A DNA stretch of 64,000 nt, taken from positions 23,789 through 87,788 of the forward strand of contig NZ_RCYB01000001.1 in NCBI RefSeq assembly GCF_004168205.1, written 5' to 3'. The translations under genes were made by a program, and so were the position numbers. Numbering within the stretch: the first letter of the stretch is position 1; every line of letters starts with the position of its first letter. Below, piece after piece: positions 34,953 to 43,186 of the stretch. The notes beneath the pieces were generated by a model. The model did not search any database. It saw nothing but the letters and a program-made list of their open reading frames with translations, and was not told where the DNA came from. The stretch comes from Catenibacterium sp. co_0103. Lineage in GTDB: Bacteria; Bacillota_I; Bacilli_A; Erysipelotrichales; Coprobacillaceae.

Positions 34953-35310
34953 AAGCCGTTGTGAGTGTAATGCTCACAACGACTTTTTTAATGTTTTCTT
35001 TTGTATCTGTATGGAACTGAAATGGGATTTTTTTATCTATCTTATAGATTGTACTGTATTCATGTAAATTATTGTTTTTATCATATGTCTTAATCTGAAT
35101 GTTGATATATTCTTCTTTAAACTTATATGAGTTAATATGCAGACATAGACTATAATGATCACCATCTATACGTGATCTAGAAGTAGTACATGTAATTCCA
35201 TAGGGTGCATCTATTTCTACAGGAATAGATGTTTCAAAGCGATGATATGCAAAATAAAGAGTAATAACTGCAATAATAGATAGACCTATTATAAACTTCT
35301 TCTTTCTCAT
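34930..35310 (-). CDS. Small membrane-anchored protein of unknown function
   Basis: This 126-residue protein has a basic N-terminus and one membrane helix (KKFIIGLSIIAVITLYFAYH) followed by an external beta-rich domain with YGITCTTSRSRIDGDHYSLC and INIQIKTYDKNNNLHEYSTI. Two or three cysteines might form a disulfide. Its 3' end reads through the shared terminator and overlaps the HAD gene by 23 bases, so the last residues may not be conserved. I do not recognise the family. Confidence 0.6.
   Translation of the reverse strand: MRKKKFIIGLSIIAVITLYFAYHRFETSIPVEIDAPYGITCTTSRSRIDGDHYSLCLHINSYKFKEEYINIQIKTYDKNNNLHEYSTIYKIDKKIPFQFHTDTKENIKKVVVSITLTTAFKLVLNV
34957..34988. terminator. Bidirectional terminator between the HAD gene and its converging neighbour
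   Basis: A perfect 9-bp stem CGTTGTGAG/CTCACAACG with T-runs on both strands. Confidence 0.85.
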
Positions 35311-35400
35311 ATCATCATCCCCCTTACCTAAATTCTACCAAAATCCCCCCATTACTGCTAGAAGAAAAGTCGTTCACTTTTTATATGTAATAAATATACT

Positions 35401-35844
35401 TTATATGAAAATTATGTAAGTGATGTATATGATACAACTCATATCTACTTTATTCTTAAGAAGAACTATCAGAAATATTTACCACATGCTTTATCACTTG
35501 CATATGAAGTATTAAATAAAGAGAGAAGAGCTTCTTTAAAGATATTCTGGAATAAAGAAGAATCTAACATCCTACTAAAGGATATCTTCTATATGGAGAG
35601 AAAATTAAGAACAACTTTCATTGTGACTCCTACGCATACTTATTCAACATCTGAAAAGCTTGAAGATTTACTTAAACGTTTAGGAGAAACATTCGCTATG
35701 CCGCATCGTAGTTATATTATTAATTTAAAGATGGTCCAGGAAATCACAAAAGATTCAGCACTTCTTGTAGATGGTACTTCTATTCCTATTAGTCGTAGTT
35801 ACTATAAGACTTTAAAAGATCAAATTAATAATCTTATCCCATAA
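35401..35844 (+). pseudogene. LytTR response regulator lacking its receiver domain
   Basis: The open frame carries the last part of a receiver domain (DTTHIYFILKKNYQKYLPHA then LSLAYEVLNKE) and a complete LytTR DNA-binding domain (LKDIFYMERKLRTTFIVT, HRSYIINLKMVQEITKDSAL, IPISRSYYKTLKDQI). About 100 residues with the phospho-acceptor Asp are missing and no start with a ribosome site lies in front. An ATG at 35593 could at best give an 83-residue LytTR domain missing its first strand. Related regulators act on peptide-signalled or cell-wall genes. Confidence 0.75.
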
Positions 35845-35847
35845 CAC

Positions 35848-35883
35848 AAAAAGACCTAGACACCTAAATGTCTAAGTCTTTTA
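35848..35883. terminator. Bidirectional terminator after the LytTR remnant
   Basis: AAAAGAC.TAGACA pairs with TGTCTA.GTCTTTT; the stop of the minus-strand gene starting at 36406 lies in the loop. Confidence 0.8.
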
Positions 35884-36406
35884 TTATGTCTTCAGATTCC
35901 ACAAACTCAGGATCCATATGTGTCAAGAAATGCCACTCATCTGTATTTCTGTATAAGATGGCTTCGCCATCTTCAGAACCAAAATAAGCTCTCTCTACCT
36001 CATATCCTTTAGATTCTAAGTATTGTTTAACACATCTATAGTCATATTCTCTTTTCTCTATGTAATCCTTAAGTTCATTATTAGGAATAGAATAAGCATC
36101 CACTCTTGTAGATCCTTCAATCATTCCATTTCCTGGTATAGATAAGTCTACTATCTCATTCCAATAAATATCTACTCTTCCATCACCAGTAAACATATAT
36201 GTAGTAAAAGGTAAAATATGACCATTATATTCTAGTTCTACATAATCAGGTACAGTAGTAGGATCAAAGTACTCATACTCAAACCCTTCAATATCTTCAT
36301 ACTGATATCCAGCTAATTGAGATATAAGCTTTCTGCCTTCTTCTATTGTATGAAATAAGCCAACATTGATACTTAACTCACCTTGACTTAATTGTAATAT
36401 ATACAT
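35864..36406 (-). CDS. Unrecognised acidic 180-residue protein
   Basis: I do not recognise this protein. It begins MYILQLSQGELSINVGLFHT, is rich in Asp, Glu and Tyr, has no signal peptide or membrane helix, and contains GFEYEYFDPTTVPDYVELEY and ending EDGEAILYRNTDEWHFLTHM. The start at 36406 has AGGTGAT six bases ahead; a GTG at 36415 overlaps that site. It follows the WYL regulator gene directly and probably shares its transcript. Confidence 0.65.
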   Translation of the reverse strand: MYILQLSQGELSINVGLFHTIEEGRKLISQLAGYQYEDIEGFEYEYFDPTTVPDYVELEYNGHILPFTTYMFTGDGRVDIYWNEIVDLSIPGNGMIEGSTRVDAYSIPNNELKDYIEKREYDYRCVKQYLESKGYEVERAYFGSEDGEAILYRNTDEWHFLTHMDPEFVESEDIIKDLDI

Positions 36407-36415
36407 AGTTATCAC

Positions 36416-37444
36416 CTATTTTTTATAGTAGCTTAAGTTCTCTTCTAATCCATCTGTAATAACTTCTTTAAGCTTCTCTGGACCTACCACAATAATCATT
36501 GGACCAAACTGTCTAATCCAGTTCATTAAACCTGTATTAAAAATGATTCCTTCAACACGTGTTTCATACCATTGATGATCATTCTCTATTGGCGCAATAG
36601 TTTTATTAATAGTAATATCTTTTCCTAAACGTGATACAACTTCTCTAATAAGTACACCATCAAACTTAATATGTAGTGTAATTTCATCACCATCAAAGAA
36701 ACTATTCATTGACTTCGCAAGTGATTGTTTCAATGATTCACTCATTTTTTCTTCATCATCAAAATCAAAATAATATGTACGGCTCTTATCTAGCTTTCTA
36801 ATACGATCAATACGGAATGTAGTCAATGAATCCTTATGCTTATTATAATAAGCACGTAAATAGTAATGACCATCCACAATCACTGTATTATAAGGACTCA
36901 CATTATAATATTCATGATTAATACCTGCATTACCCTTAGTAGAATATGTTTCTACAGGATGTCCATCCCTAATAGAATAGTCTACATACTGGAAACGTAT
37001 ATCCTTCTTATTACGTATTGCGGAAGTAATAATCTTTAGATTTTTACTTAGAGAATAGACACCTTCATCATCATCTTCTAATTCTGGTACAATGAGATAA
37101 TCCTTCTGTTTAGCAGGTGAAAGTTTTAAAAGCTTATTAACTATTTCTCTTTTATCATTATTTGTCAGATCTTGACGATAATTCACCATATCAATAAGTA
37201 ATTGTATCTGTGCTTCATCAAAATAACCTGTTTCAATCATATAACCAAAACGTCTGACTGCTTTGATTATTTCTTTTCCAAACATTAAAGATGTAAATAC
37301 ATTGATCTGTTTAATCACTGCATATACTGCTTTTAAACCAATATCATAACCTTTTTCTTCTAATTGATGCTGTATATCTTCTGCACTGATGCATTCCTCT
37401 GAATTCATCAACAATGAGAAGACAGCCCACATTTTTTCTCCCAT
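36416..37444 (-). CDS. WYL-domain transcriptional regulator
   Basis: This 342-residue protein has an N-terminal helix-turn-helix (about 1-70: CISAEDIQHQLEEKGYDIGL) and a central WYL ligand-sensing domain (about 145-225: KDIRFQYVDYS, YNVSPYNTVIVDGHYYLRAY, LTTFRIDRIRKL), with a WCX-type C-terminal extension. WYL proteins bind nucleic-acid or nucleotide ligands and often control stress or defence genes. ATG at 37444 follows AGGAGG by six bases and lies within the end of the upstream gene. It probably controls this short cluster. Confidence 0.85.
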   Translation of the reverse strand: MGEKMWAVFSLLMNSEECISAEDIQHQLEEKGYDIGLKAVYAVIKQINVFTSLMFGKEIIKAVRRFGYMIETGYFDEAQIQLLIDMVNYRQDLTNNDKREIVNKLLKLSPAKQKDYLIVPELEDDDEGVYSLSKNLKIITSAIRNKKDIRFQYVDYSIRDGHPVETYSTKGNAGINHEYYNVSPYNTVIVDGHYYLRAYYNKHKDSLTTFRIDRIRKLDKSRTYYFDFDDEEKMSESLKQSLAKSMNSFFDGDEITLHIKFDGVLIREVVSRLGKDITINKTIAPIENDHQWYETRVEGIIFNTGLMNWIRQFGPMIIVVGPEKLKEVITDGLEENLSYYKK

Positions 37445-38028
37445 CTTATGCCTCCTGATACCTGGTAAGATACCTTTTTACTATAATGATCCACAAGCTG
37501 GAAATAACCAATTAAATCATAAGATGCATAAAGATTTAGAAGTGATTCATCTGGTTCCACTTCACATTTCTTTAAGTATTCATAAGCCCCTTCTATATCT
37601 TCTTCTACTAAAGAAAAGTAAGCAGCCTGTGCATAAGTAATCACTTCTTTATCTACTAATAAAGAGATAAGTGCAAGATATGAGAAAGGCATCAAATGTC
37701 TCACAATACGGTATACATCTAATGGTGATCCATTATGGAGCATATAGTTACATAAATTCTTATTCAATGATTGAATACGAGGATGTTCTCCAAATAAGTA
37801 TTCAATCATTACGAGATGATTTTCTAAACATTGCATATCATCTATTTCATAGAGTTTCTTTAAGGCAAGACCTAAGTATTTCTTTTGGTGTGCCTTAATA
37901 TAACCTTCTATTTTCTTCTGACTTCTGCAAGTATCAATAAATGAATCATGATACACATCAATGACATCTAAATAGTCCTTTAATTTATTCAATGAGATTG
38001 ATGTAATTTCTTTATAACTTTCTAACAT
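37408..38028 (-). CDS. Unrecognised all-helical 206-residue protein
   Basis: This is a cytoplasmic-looking, leucine/tyrosine-rich helical protein, possibly with TPR- or HEAT-like hairpins (for example YIKAHQKKYLGLALKKLYEI and ITYAQAAYFSLVEEDIEGAY). I do not recognise the family. The last 12 codons overlap the start of the WYL regulator gene, so translation is coupled. Being upstream of and coupled to a WYL regulator, it may be its partner. Confidence 0.65.
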   Translation of the reverse strand: MLESYKEITSISLNKLKDYLDVIDVYHDSFIDTCRSQKKIEGYIKAHQKKYLGLALKKLYEIDDMQCLENHLVMIEYLFGEHPRIQSLNKNLCNYMLHNGSPLDVYRIVRHLMPFSYLALISLLVDKEVITYAQAAYFSLVEEDIEGAYEYLKKCEVEPDESLLNLYASYDLIGYFQLVDHYSKKVSYQVSGGIRWEKKCGLSSHC

Positions 38029-38140
38029 ATTCTTTCCCTCCTCTTTTTTCTAACACTATTATAGCGAAGAGAAAGAATTTATGCGTTAAAGTTAATGGTG
38101 ACAACGCCTTATTATAGGTGTTTTGATAATTTTCTTTTTA

Positions 38141-39037
38141 TTAATAATCCCATAAGTTCATATCTGGGTAGTTTGTCTCATATAAGAACTGTTCATTCAT
38201 GACTTTAGTCAATATGGCAGCCCAGAGTATTAATGCATAAAATGAATTATTTAAACATTGTACTGTACCTCCACCATTGACCTTATCTTCATATACATAA
38301 AGTTCTTCTTTTTGTGATGGCACATAATCTAGTTCATCTAGATCATCTAATATACCATCATATGGTCGCGTACTCATTTCTTCTATGACATCAATCCACT
38401 TTTTATATGCTTCTTCTGTATGATCATATGAGAAGAAACGTATCGCAGCACGCAGCTTGTATATAGCTGCATAGACTGCATTGAATGTAAGTTCTGTATA
38501 GGGTTTTTCTGTAATAAGCTTAGGTAAGAATATACCTGGCTTAAAAGTCAAATGAATACTAGGTTTTACATCAGTATAATCATGGGTAATACCCACACTC
38601 GTACGTACATATTCTCTTGATAGTTTTATTAATGCAAGACATACACACATATTCGCATATTTCATATCATCTACTAATGGGAGTGAAAAACCTAAGTCTG
38701 CACCATATTGTCTAGAGAAGAAAGGCTTAAAGACAGCTTCTTCATCATATTTATAAGTAACCGCAAAGGTATAGTCTTTAAATGTAATACCATGAGTCTT
38801 AAGAGAGTCTCTTAATGCTTCATCATAATCCTCATAATTATTCTCCAACATATCCTCTACAACATCACCACTTGTCATAACAGCTTGAAAGCTTAATTCC
38901 TGTAAAAGAACTGCTGCTTCTAATCTTTTAGTAATTTCTCCTTTGGTGATACACGTCATATCACCACTTTTCAATAAATAACGCAAGCTTTGTGTAGCTG
39001 CACTTGTCTGTACAACCATTTCAAATTCTCTTTGCAT
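38141..39037 (-). CDS. Unrecognised 298-residue protein
   Basis: I do not recognise this protein. It is soluble in appearance, with FAVTYKYDEEAVFKPFFSRQ, SREYVRTSVGITHDYTDVKP and a long helical second half (FNAVYAAIYKLRAAIRFFSY). The ATG at 39037 has AAAGGAGG seven bases upstream, so it is clearly expressed. It is transcribed in the same direction as the WYL cluster but separated from it by 112 bases containing only a weak hairpin. Confidence 0.65.
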   Translation of the reverse strand: MQREFEMVVQTSAATQSLRYLLKSGDMTCITKGEITKRLEAAVLLQELSFQAVMTSGDVVEDMLENNYEDYDEALRDSLKTHGITFKDYTFAVTYKYDEEAVFKPFFSRQYGADLGFSLPLVDDMKYANMCVCLALIKLSREYVRTSVGITHDYTDVKPSIHLTFKPGIFLPKLITEKPYTELTFNAVYAAIYKLRAAIRFFSYDHTEEAYKKWIDVIEEMSTRPYDGILDDLDELDYVPSQKEELYVYEDKVNGGGTVQCLNNSFYALILWAAILTKVMNEQFLYETNYPDMNLWDY

Positions 39038-39063
39038 ACATATACCTCCTTTCTATATAAAAA

Positions 39064-39084
39064 AAGCAGATTCATCATCTGCTT
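39064..39084 (-). terminator. Terminator of the degV gene
   Basis: AAGCAGAT/ATCTGCTT stem with a five-base loop followed by TTTTTATATAG on the minus strand. Confidence 0.85.
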
Positions 39085-39085
39085 C

Positions 39086-39946
39086 CTACTCTGCGAGATT
39101 TTTGATGAATTGGATTCCTACGCCACCAATTCCCATATGAGCACCTACAACACTTGGTAACTCTCTCATGGTAACTTGACATGGACCTAATTGTTCTTCA
39201 AGATAGTCTCTTACACGCTGAGCTTCTTCAGGTGCAAGAACATCTTCAATCGCAAATGTATAATCTTTCGCATTTGCGCCTCTTTCAACAACACGATCAG
39301 CAAGCATCTTACATGCCTTACGTGTTGTTCTTACTTTGCCTAAAGTATCAATCTTACCACCTAATTCACTATTCAATTCCATAACTGGAACAAGCTTCAA
39401 CATATTGCCAAGCATTGCGACTGCAGGCGTAATACGCCCACCCTTTTTAAGGTGATTCAAGTTTGGTGTAAAAATAATTGTACCTGAATGCTTAACCATA
39501 TCTTCAAGCTTTTCTTTAATTTCAGAAACAGACTGACCCTTTTCTACTAATTTTCGTGCTGCTTCAACAAGCTTCTTTTGAACATGTGCTGTTCCTTGAG
39601 AATCGATTAAAGTAATAGGCATTTCTACTGTATCAGCTGCAACCTGCATACCATTTAATGTAGATGATAAACCAGTTGCGATAGGAATCCCAATTAACTC
39701 ATCATAACCATCTCTTTTTGCATCTTCCATAGCCTTCATTAAAGAACCAGTCGAAGGTTGAGATGTTGTAAACATATCATCTGTTTCCTTCATCTGATTA
39801 AATACATCAAGACTTGTGATTTCTAATTGATCTAAATATGTCTGACTACCATGACCAATACATAATGGTGCAATATAAATACCTTCATGCTCTCCATTAA
39901 TATCAATCTGACAGCCACTGTCTGCAATAATCGCTATTTTACTCAT
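39086..39946 (-). CDS. DegV family fatty-acid-binding protein
   Basis: This 286-residue DegV/FakB-like protein shows IAIIADSGCQIDING at the N-terminus, the fatty-acid head-group loop TSQPSTGSLMKAM (about 60-72) and GIPIATGLSSTLNGMQ. C-terminal GGRITPAVAMLGNMLKLVPV and ending PSVVGAHMGIGGVGIQF are typical. FakB proteins hold a fatty acid while the kinase FakA phosphorylates it, feeding exogenous fatty acids to phospholipid synthesis. No FakA is encoded nearby. Confidence 0.9.
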   Translation of the reverse strand: MSKIAIIADSGCQIDINGEHEGIYIAPLCIGHGSQTYLDQLEITSLDVFNQMKETDDMFTTSQPSTGSLMKAMEDAKRDGYDELIGIPIATGLSSTLNGMQVAADTVEMPITLIDSQGTAHVQKKLVEAARKLVEKGQSVSEIKEKLEDMVKHSGTIIFTPNLNHLKKGGRITPAVAMLGNMLKLVPVMELNSELGGKIDTLGKVRTTRKACKMLADRVVERGANAKDYTFAIEDVLAPEEAQRVRDYLEEQLGPCQVTMRELPSVVGAHMGIGGVGIQFIKNLAE

Positions 39947-40041
39947 TTTTAATACCCCATCAGTGATAATACACTATGTACATTATAGTTTATTTCTTTT
40001 TATTTTACAACTTTTACGCTATAATACGAACGGGTGAAACT

Positions 40042-40638
40042 ATGAGATCAATCAAAGAAACAACGACAAATACAATCATTATTAAGAAATCAGAATTCAT
40101 TACTACCCTAATTCCATGTAATGATGAAAAAGAAATAAAAGACTTAATAGAACTTTATTCCAAAGATGATGCAACACATAACTGTGTTGCTTATCGAGTA
40201 GGTCCTTTAGAAAAAGCAGATGATGATGGAGAACCATCAGGTACTGCAGGACTTCCTATGTTGAATGTATTACAAAGACAAAAGATAGATAATGTGATTG
40301 CGATTGTAACACGTTATTTTGGTGGCATTAAACTAGGGGCTGGAGGATTAACTCGTGCTTATACTAATAGTGTTGCAGATGCATTAAAAGAAGCAGAAAT
40401 AGTCGATAAAGAACTTGTTAAACTATATCGTATTAGTGTTGACTATCACTTCAGCCGTAAGGTATCTTATTTAATACAATCTAAGAATCTATTATTAATG
40501 AATACTGAGTATGATGGAGAAGTTCACTATGATGTTTATTTAAGAGATACATCATTCTTAGATGAACTCAATGAACTGACTGCATCCAATATGCATTATG
40601 AGGTTGTAAAGGAAGATTATATTCCTGTTGAGGTATAA
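40042..40638 (+). CDS. YigZ/IMPACT family protein
   Basis: This 198-residue protein contains KKSEFITTLIPCNDEKEIKD, the family signature CVAYRVGPLEKADDDGEPSG and GGIKLGAGGLTRAYTNSVADAL. A C-terminal RNA-binding-like ferredoxin fold follows (about 135-198). YigZ/YvyE proteins are conserved translation- or stress-related factors of uncertain biochemical role. The start at 40042 has GGGTGA upstream; an in-frame opening at 39976 is an AT-rich non-coding stretch. mntP begins two bases after its stop. Confidence 0.88.
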   Translation: MRSIKETTTNTIIIKKSEFITTLIPCNDEKEIKDLIELYSKDDATHNCVAYRVGPLEKADDDGEPSGTAGLPMLNVLQRQKIDNVIAIVTRYFGGIKLGAGGLTRAYTNSVADALKEAEIVDKELVKLYRISVDYHFSRKVSYLIQSKNLLLMNTEYDGEVHYDVYLRDTSFLDELNELTASNMHYEVVKEDYIPVEV

Positions 40639-40640
40639 AG

Positions 40641-41195
40641 ATGTCTAGTATAGAAATATTACTTATTGGTATTGGGTTATCCATGGATGCTTTTGCGGTA
40701 TCTGTATGTAAAGGATTATCTGTAAAGAAGTTGTCTATTAAGAATATATTGTTATGTGGTGTATGGTTTGGTGGATTTCAGGCATTGATGCCATTTATTG
40801 GTTATTGTCTTGGTTCTACATTGAGTGGTTTAGTGGATTCTATTGACCACTGGATTGCATTTATATTACTCGCATTTATTGGAATCAATATGATTAAAGA
40901 ATCTTTTGAAGAAGAGAAACAGAATGATGACTTCTCATGGAAGACAATGTTGATGCTTGCTATCGCAACTGCCATTGATGCACTTGCGGTAGGTGTTACG
41001 TTCTCTTTTGAATCAATCAATATCTTCATGGCTATTTCTATTATTGGTTTAACGACATTTATTATTGCATCAGCTGGTGTATATATAGGTCATATATTTG
41101 GGAATAAATATCAACAGAAAGCACAGATTACTGGTGGTATTATTCTTATTCTCATAGGTGTTAAGATTTTAATAGAAGGTTTAGAGATTATTTAA
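40641..41195 (+). CDS. mntP: Manganese efflux pump MntP
   Basis: This 184-residue membrane protein has six helices in two inverted repeats. The metal-site Asp residues lie in IGLSMDAFAVSVCKGL and ATAIDALAVGVTFSF, the paired motif of MntP (formerly DUF204). It exports Mn(II) and protects from manganese toxicity. No yybP-ykoY leader was seen in front, which is expected because it is coupled to the yigZ gene (two-base gap). A terminator follows at once. Confidence 0.93.
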   Translation: MSSIEILLIGIGLSMDAFAVSVCKGLSVKKLSIKNILLCGVWFGGFQALMPFIGYCLGSTLSGLVDSIDHWIAFILLAFIGINMIKESFEEEKQNDDFSWKTMLMLAIATAIDALAVGVTFSFESINIFMAISIIGLTTFIIASAGVYIGHIFGNKYQQKAQITGGIILILIGVKILIEGLEII

Positions 41196-41220
41196 GAGAA
41201 TCTACGTGATTCTCTTTTTT
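41196..41220 (+). terminator. Terminator of the yigZ-mntP operon
   Basis: Perfect GAGAATC/GATTCTC stem with loop TACGT followed by six T. Confidence 0.88.
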
Positions 41221-41254
41221 AATTGACTATAATAGTATATAAGAGGTGATTTAA

Positions 41255-41698
41255 ATGAATGAATTATCAAAATTATATCAGTTAGTATTAAACAGAGAAT
41301 TAGATATTCCTAAAGGTCATATTCTAGATATTAAAAAGATTGACCATAAACTTCTTGCATTTATGCAATGTGTATATAATACAGGAGAATTAGGACATGT
41401 TTATACATTCTGGGATAAAGATACTCAGGTTGATCAAAATGCTCTTTTAGACACTTATATTGAAGGTATGCGCTTATTAATGAGTACTGCGTATGACTTA
41501 CAGATTGATGAAATCAAGAATCATGAAGAAATGCCTGAAAAGAGCAGTTCTGTTGATTTACTCTTTAAAGTCAATCAGGATATTCTAGATTTAAGAAATG
41601 GTTATAGTCCTATTAAGTTACAGGATGCTTTGGATGATTATTTCCATTTTGGATTTTCTCTAGGTATCACATTTGATGATATGTTGGAAGGATTGTAA
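41255..41698 (+). CDS. dUTPase-like all-alpha NTP pyrophosphatase (tentative)
   Basis: This 147-residue helical protein contains YNTGELGHVYTFWDKDTQVD followed by LLDTYIEGMRLLMSTAYDL and a last helix DYFHFGFSLGITFDDMLEGL. The arrangement recalls dimeric all-alpha dUTPases (dUTPase_2), in which E-x-x-N and F-x-W segments are followed by E-Y-x-D-G-L-H helices. The catalytic Glu/Asp set is only partly present, so activity is uncertain. It has a good ribosome site (AGAGGTGAT) and is transcribed alone. Confidence 0.55.
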   Translation: MNELSKLYQLVLNRELDIPKGHILDIKKIDHKLLAFMQCVYNTGELGHVYTFWDKDTQVDQNALLDTYIEGMRLLMSTAYDLQIDEIKNHEEMPEKSSSVDLLFKVNQDILDLRNGYSPIKLQDALDDYFHFGFSLGITFDDMLEGL

Positions 41699-41779
41699 AA
41701 AAACATAATAAATACATAGAGAATACATACGAATTACACAACTTACATGTATATTATAAGCATGAAAGAGGTGATTCTT

Positions 41780-41899
41780 ATGATCTATATTATTCTAACT
41801 ATTATTGCAGTATTACTAAGTACTTTAATCATGGGAGTTGCAAATAAGTATACAAATAAAAAAATCCATGATCTTGATCATGAATTGAATATACATTGA
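41780..41899 (+). CDS. Small 39-residue membrane protein
   Basis: A short gene with a strong AGAGGTGAT ribosome site encodes MIYIILTIIAVLLSTLIMGV, a single membrane helix, followed by a charged tail ANKYTNKKIHDLDHELNIH. It ends 15 bases before a strong terminator, so it has its own transcript. I do not recognise it; size and shape fit regulatory small membrane proteins. Confidence 0.65.
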   Translation: MIYIILTIIAVLLSTLIMGVANKYTNKKIHDLDHELNIH

Positions 41900-41913
41900 G
41901 ACTCCCCCATAAC

Positions 41914-41949
41914 GAAAAGAAGGCAGCTTATTGTGGCTGTCTTCTTTTC
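41914..41949. terminator. Bidirectional terminator between the small membrane protein and the FUSC gene
   Basis: GAAAAGAAG.CAGC pairs with GCTG.CTTCTTTTC around a short loop. The stop of the minus-strand gene lies inside. Confidence 0.8.
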
Positions 41950-43184
41950 ATTTGAATTCCTTCATATTCGTTATGAATACTTTTTACGATACTATTGAAA
42001 TCATTATCAGGTACAATAACGTCACATATAGCATCAGATGAACCATATACAATACTTTCTTTTATATCTAATTTTTCTTTTAATCTTTCCAGCATGTTTT
42101 CTGGAGTAGCGTCATAAGAAAGAATCTTAAGTAAGCACATGCCTTCAAAATAATCTTCTTCTACAAAATAACGCAATTGTTTATGTAATCCTAAATCTAT
42201 CAGGTCATCTATAATATCATAGATAATCTCTTTTGTATTAAGAATACTTATATAAAGAGGTTGATATGAGTGTGTAGGCATACCAAAGATGTAATTACGA
42301 TAAGGGGATTGACGCATCATATCATAATAGTCCATTTGTTCGGACTGGTCAAAACTATTATAATATGTCAATAATACATCGTCTTTGAGAACGTGATAAA
42401 AGTAATTAAGATGTTTATCATCTAATAATTGAGTGATCTTTGTACCTAATGTTTGTGATAATGGATAGGTACAAAGTAATTCATTTTTTGGTACGTCATA
42501 CAAAATTGCGCCATCTAATGCGATCACTGGGAGATGCAATTTAAGATGTTCAATTTCTGCCTGCATGGATGCAGGTGTTCTTTTTGTGATGATTGTAAAC
42601 AGGGCACCATCATCTACTATTTTATTCAATTGAGTCTTATTGAAGTCATTTAACTGCTGGTGTGCTGTTTGTTCCATATCATCAAGTTCAGCTACAAAGA
42701 GAACATCATTTCTTCTTTTAACTGGTAGATGTAATGTACAGACAAGATAACCCACACCAACACCAATACATGTATCTAAGACACGATAGAATAAGAATGC
42801 GTAAGGTGAAATACCAGCATGGGGAATCACTGCAACACTTAAATAAGCCACACAGGCCATAAATGCCATATGCTGTACTTTAAATAAGACTGTCAAATAA
42901 ATAGTCAACATAATAAATAATGCATTAAATAAATCCCATGCGAGATCAATATGGATGAAAGGCTGTAAAAACATGACAATAGCTCCTGTAATTGCCCCTA
43001 TAAGTGTGCCGAGGGCTCTTACAAGTGCCTGGTTCTTTTCATTCTCTTTATCTGGCTGAATACAGATAATTGTGGTTATAAGGACATAGAAAGGTGATCT
43101 CTGTACACCAAAGAGAGTGAATAATACCATGATGATGAAGACAGCAATACTTGTTTTAATAATACGTAATCCGATTCTAGGCAT
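41928..43184 (-). CDS. FUSC-type membrane protein fused to a degenerate HAD-like domain
   Basis: Residues 1-155 form an aromatic-acid-exporter/FUSC-like membrane region of about six helices (SIAVFIIMVLFTLFGVQRSP, RALGTLIGAITGAIVMFLQP, RVLDTCIGVGVGYLVCTLHL). Residues 160-412 read like a Cof-type HAD phosphatase: FVAELDDME in place of motif I, FTIITKRTPASM as motif II, IALDGAILYD as the usual NGA-iyd strand, and VYGSSDAICD in place of GDGxND. The nucleophile and the metal Asp residues are thus altered, suggesting a sensing or binding rather than a catalytic domain. It is encoded two bases after the unknown gene at 43187-43978. Confidence 0.75.
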   Translation of the reverse strand: MPRIGLRIIKTSIAVFIIMVLFTLFGVQRSPFYVLITTIICIQPDKENEKNQALVRALGTLIGAITGAIVMFLQPFIHIDLAWDLFNALFIMLTIYLTVLFKVQHMAFMACVAYLSVAVIPHAGISPYAFLFYRVLDTCIGVGVGYLVCTLHLPVKRRNDVLFVAELDDMEQTAHQQLNDFNKTQLNKIVDDGALFTIITKRTPASMQAEIEHLKLHLPVIALDGAILYDVPKNELLCTYPLSQTLGTKITQLLDDKHLNYFYHVLKDDVLLTYYNSFDQSEQMDYYDMMRQSPYRNYIFGMPTHSYQPLYISILNTKEIIYDIIDDLIDLGLHKQLRYFVEEDYFEGMCLLKILSYDATPENMLERLKEKLDIKESIVYGSSDAICDVIVPDNDFNSIVKSIHNEYEGIQMKRRQPQ

Positions 43185-43186
43185 AA

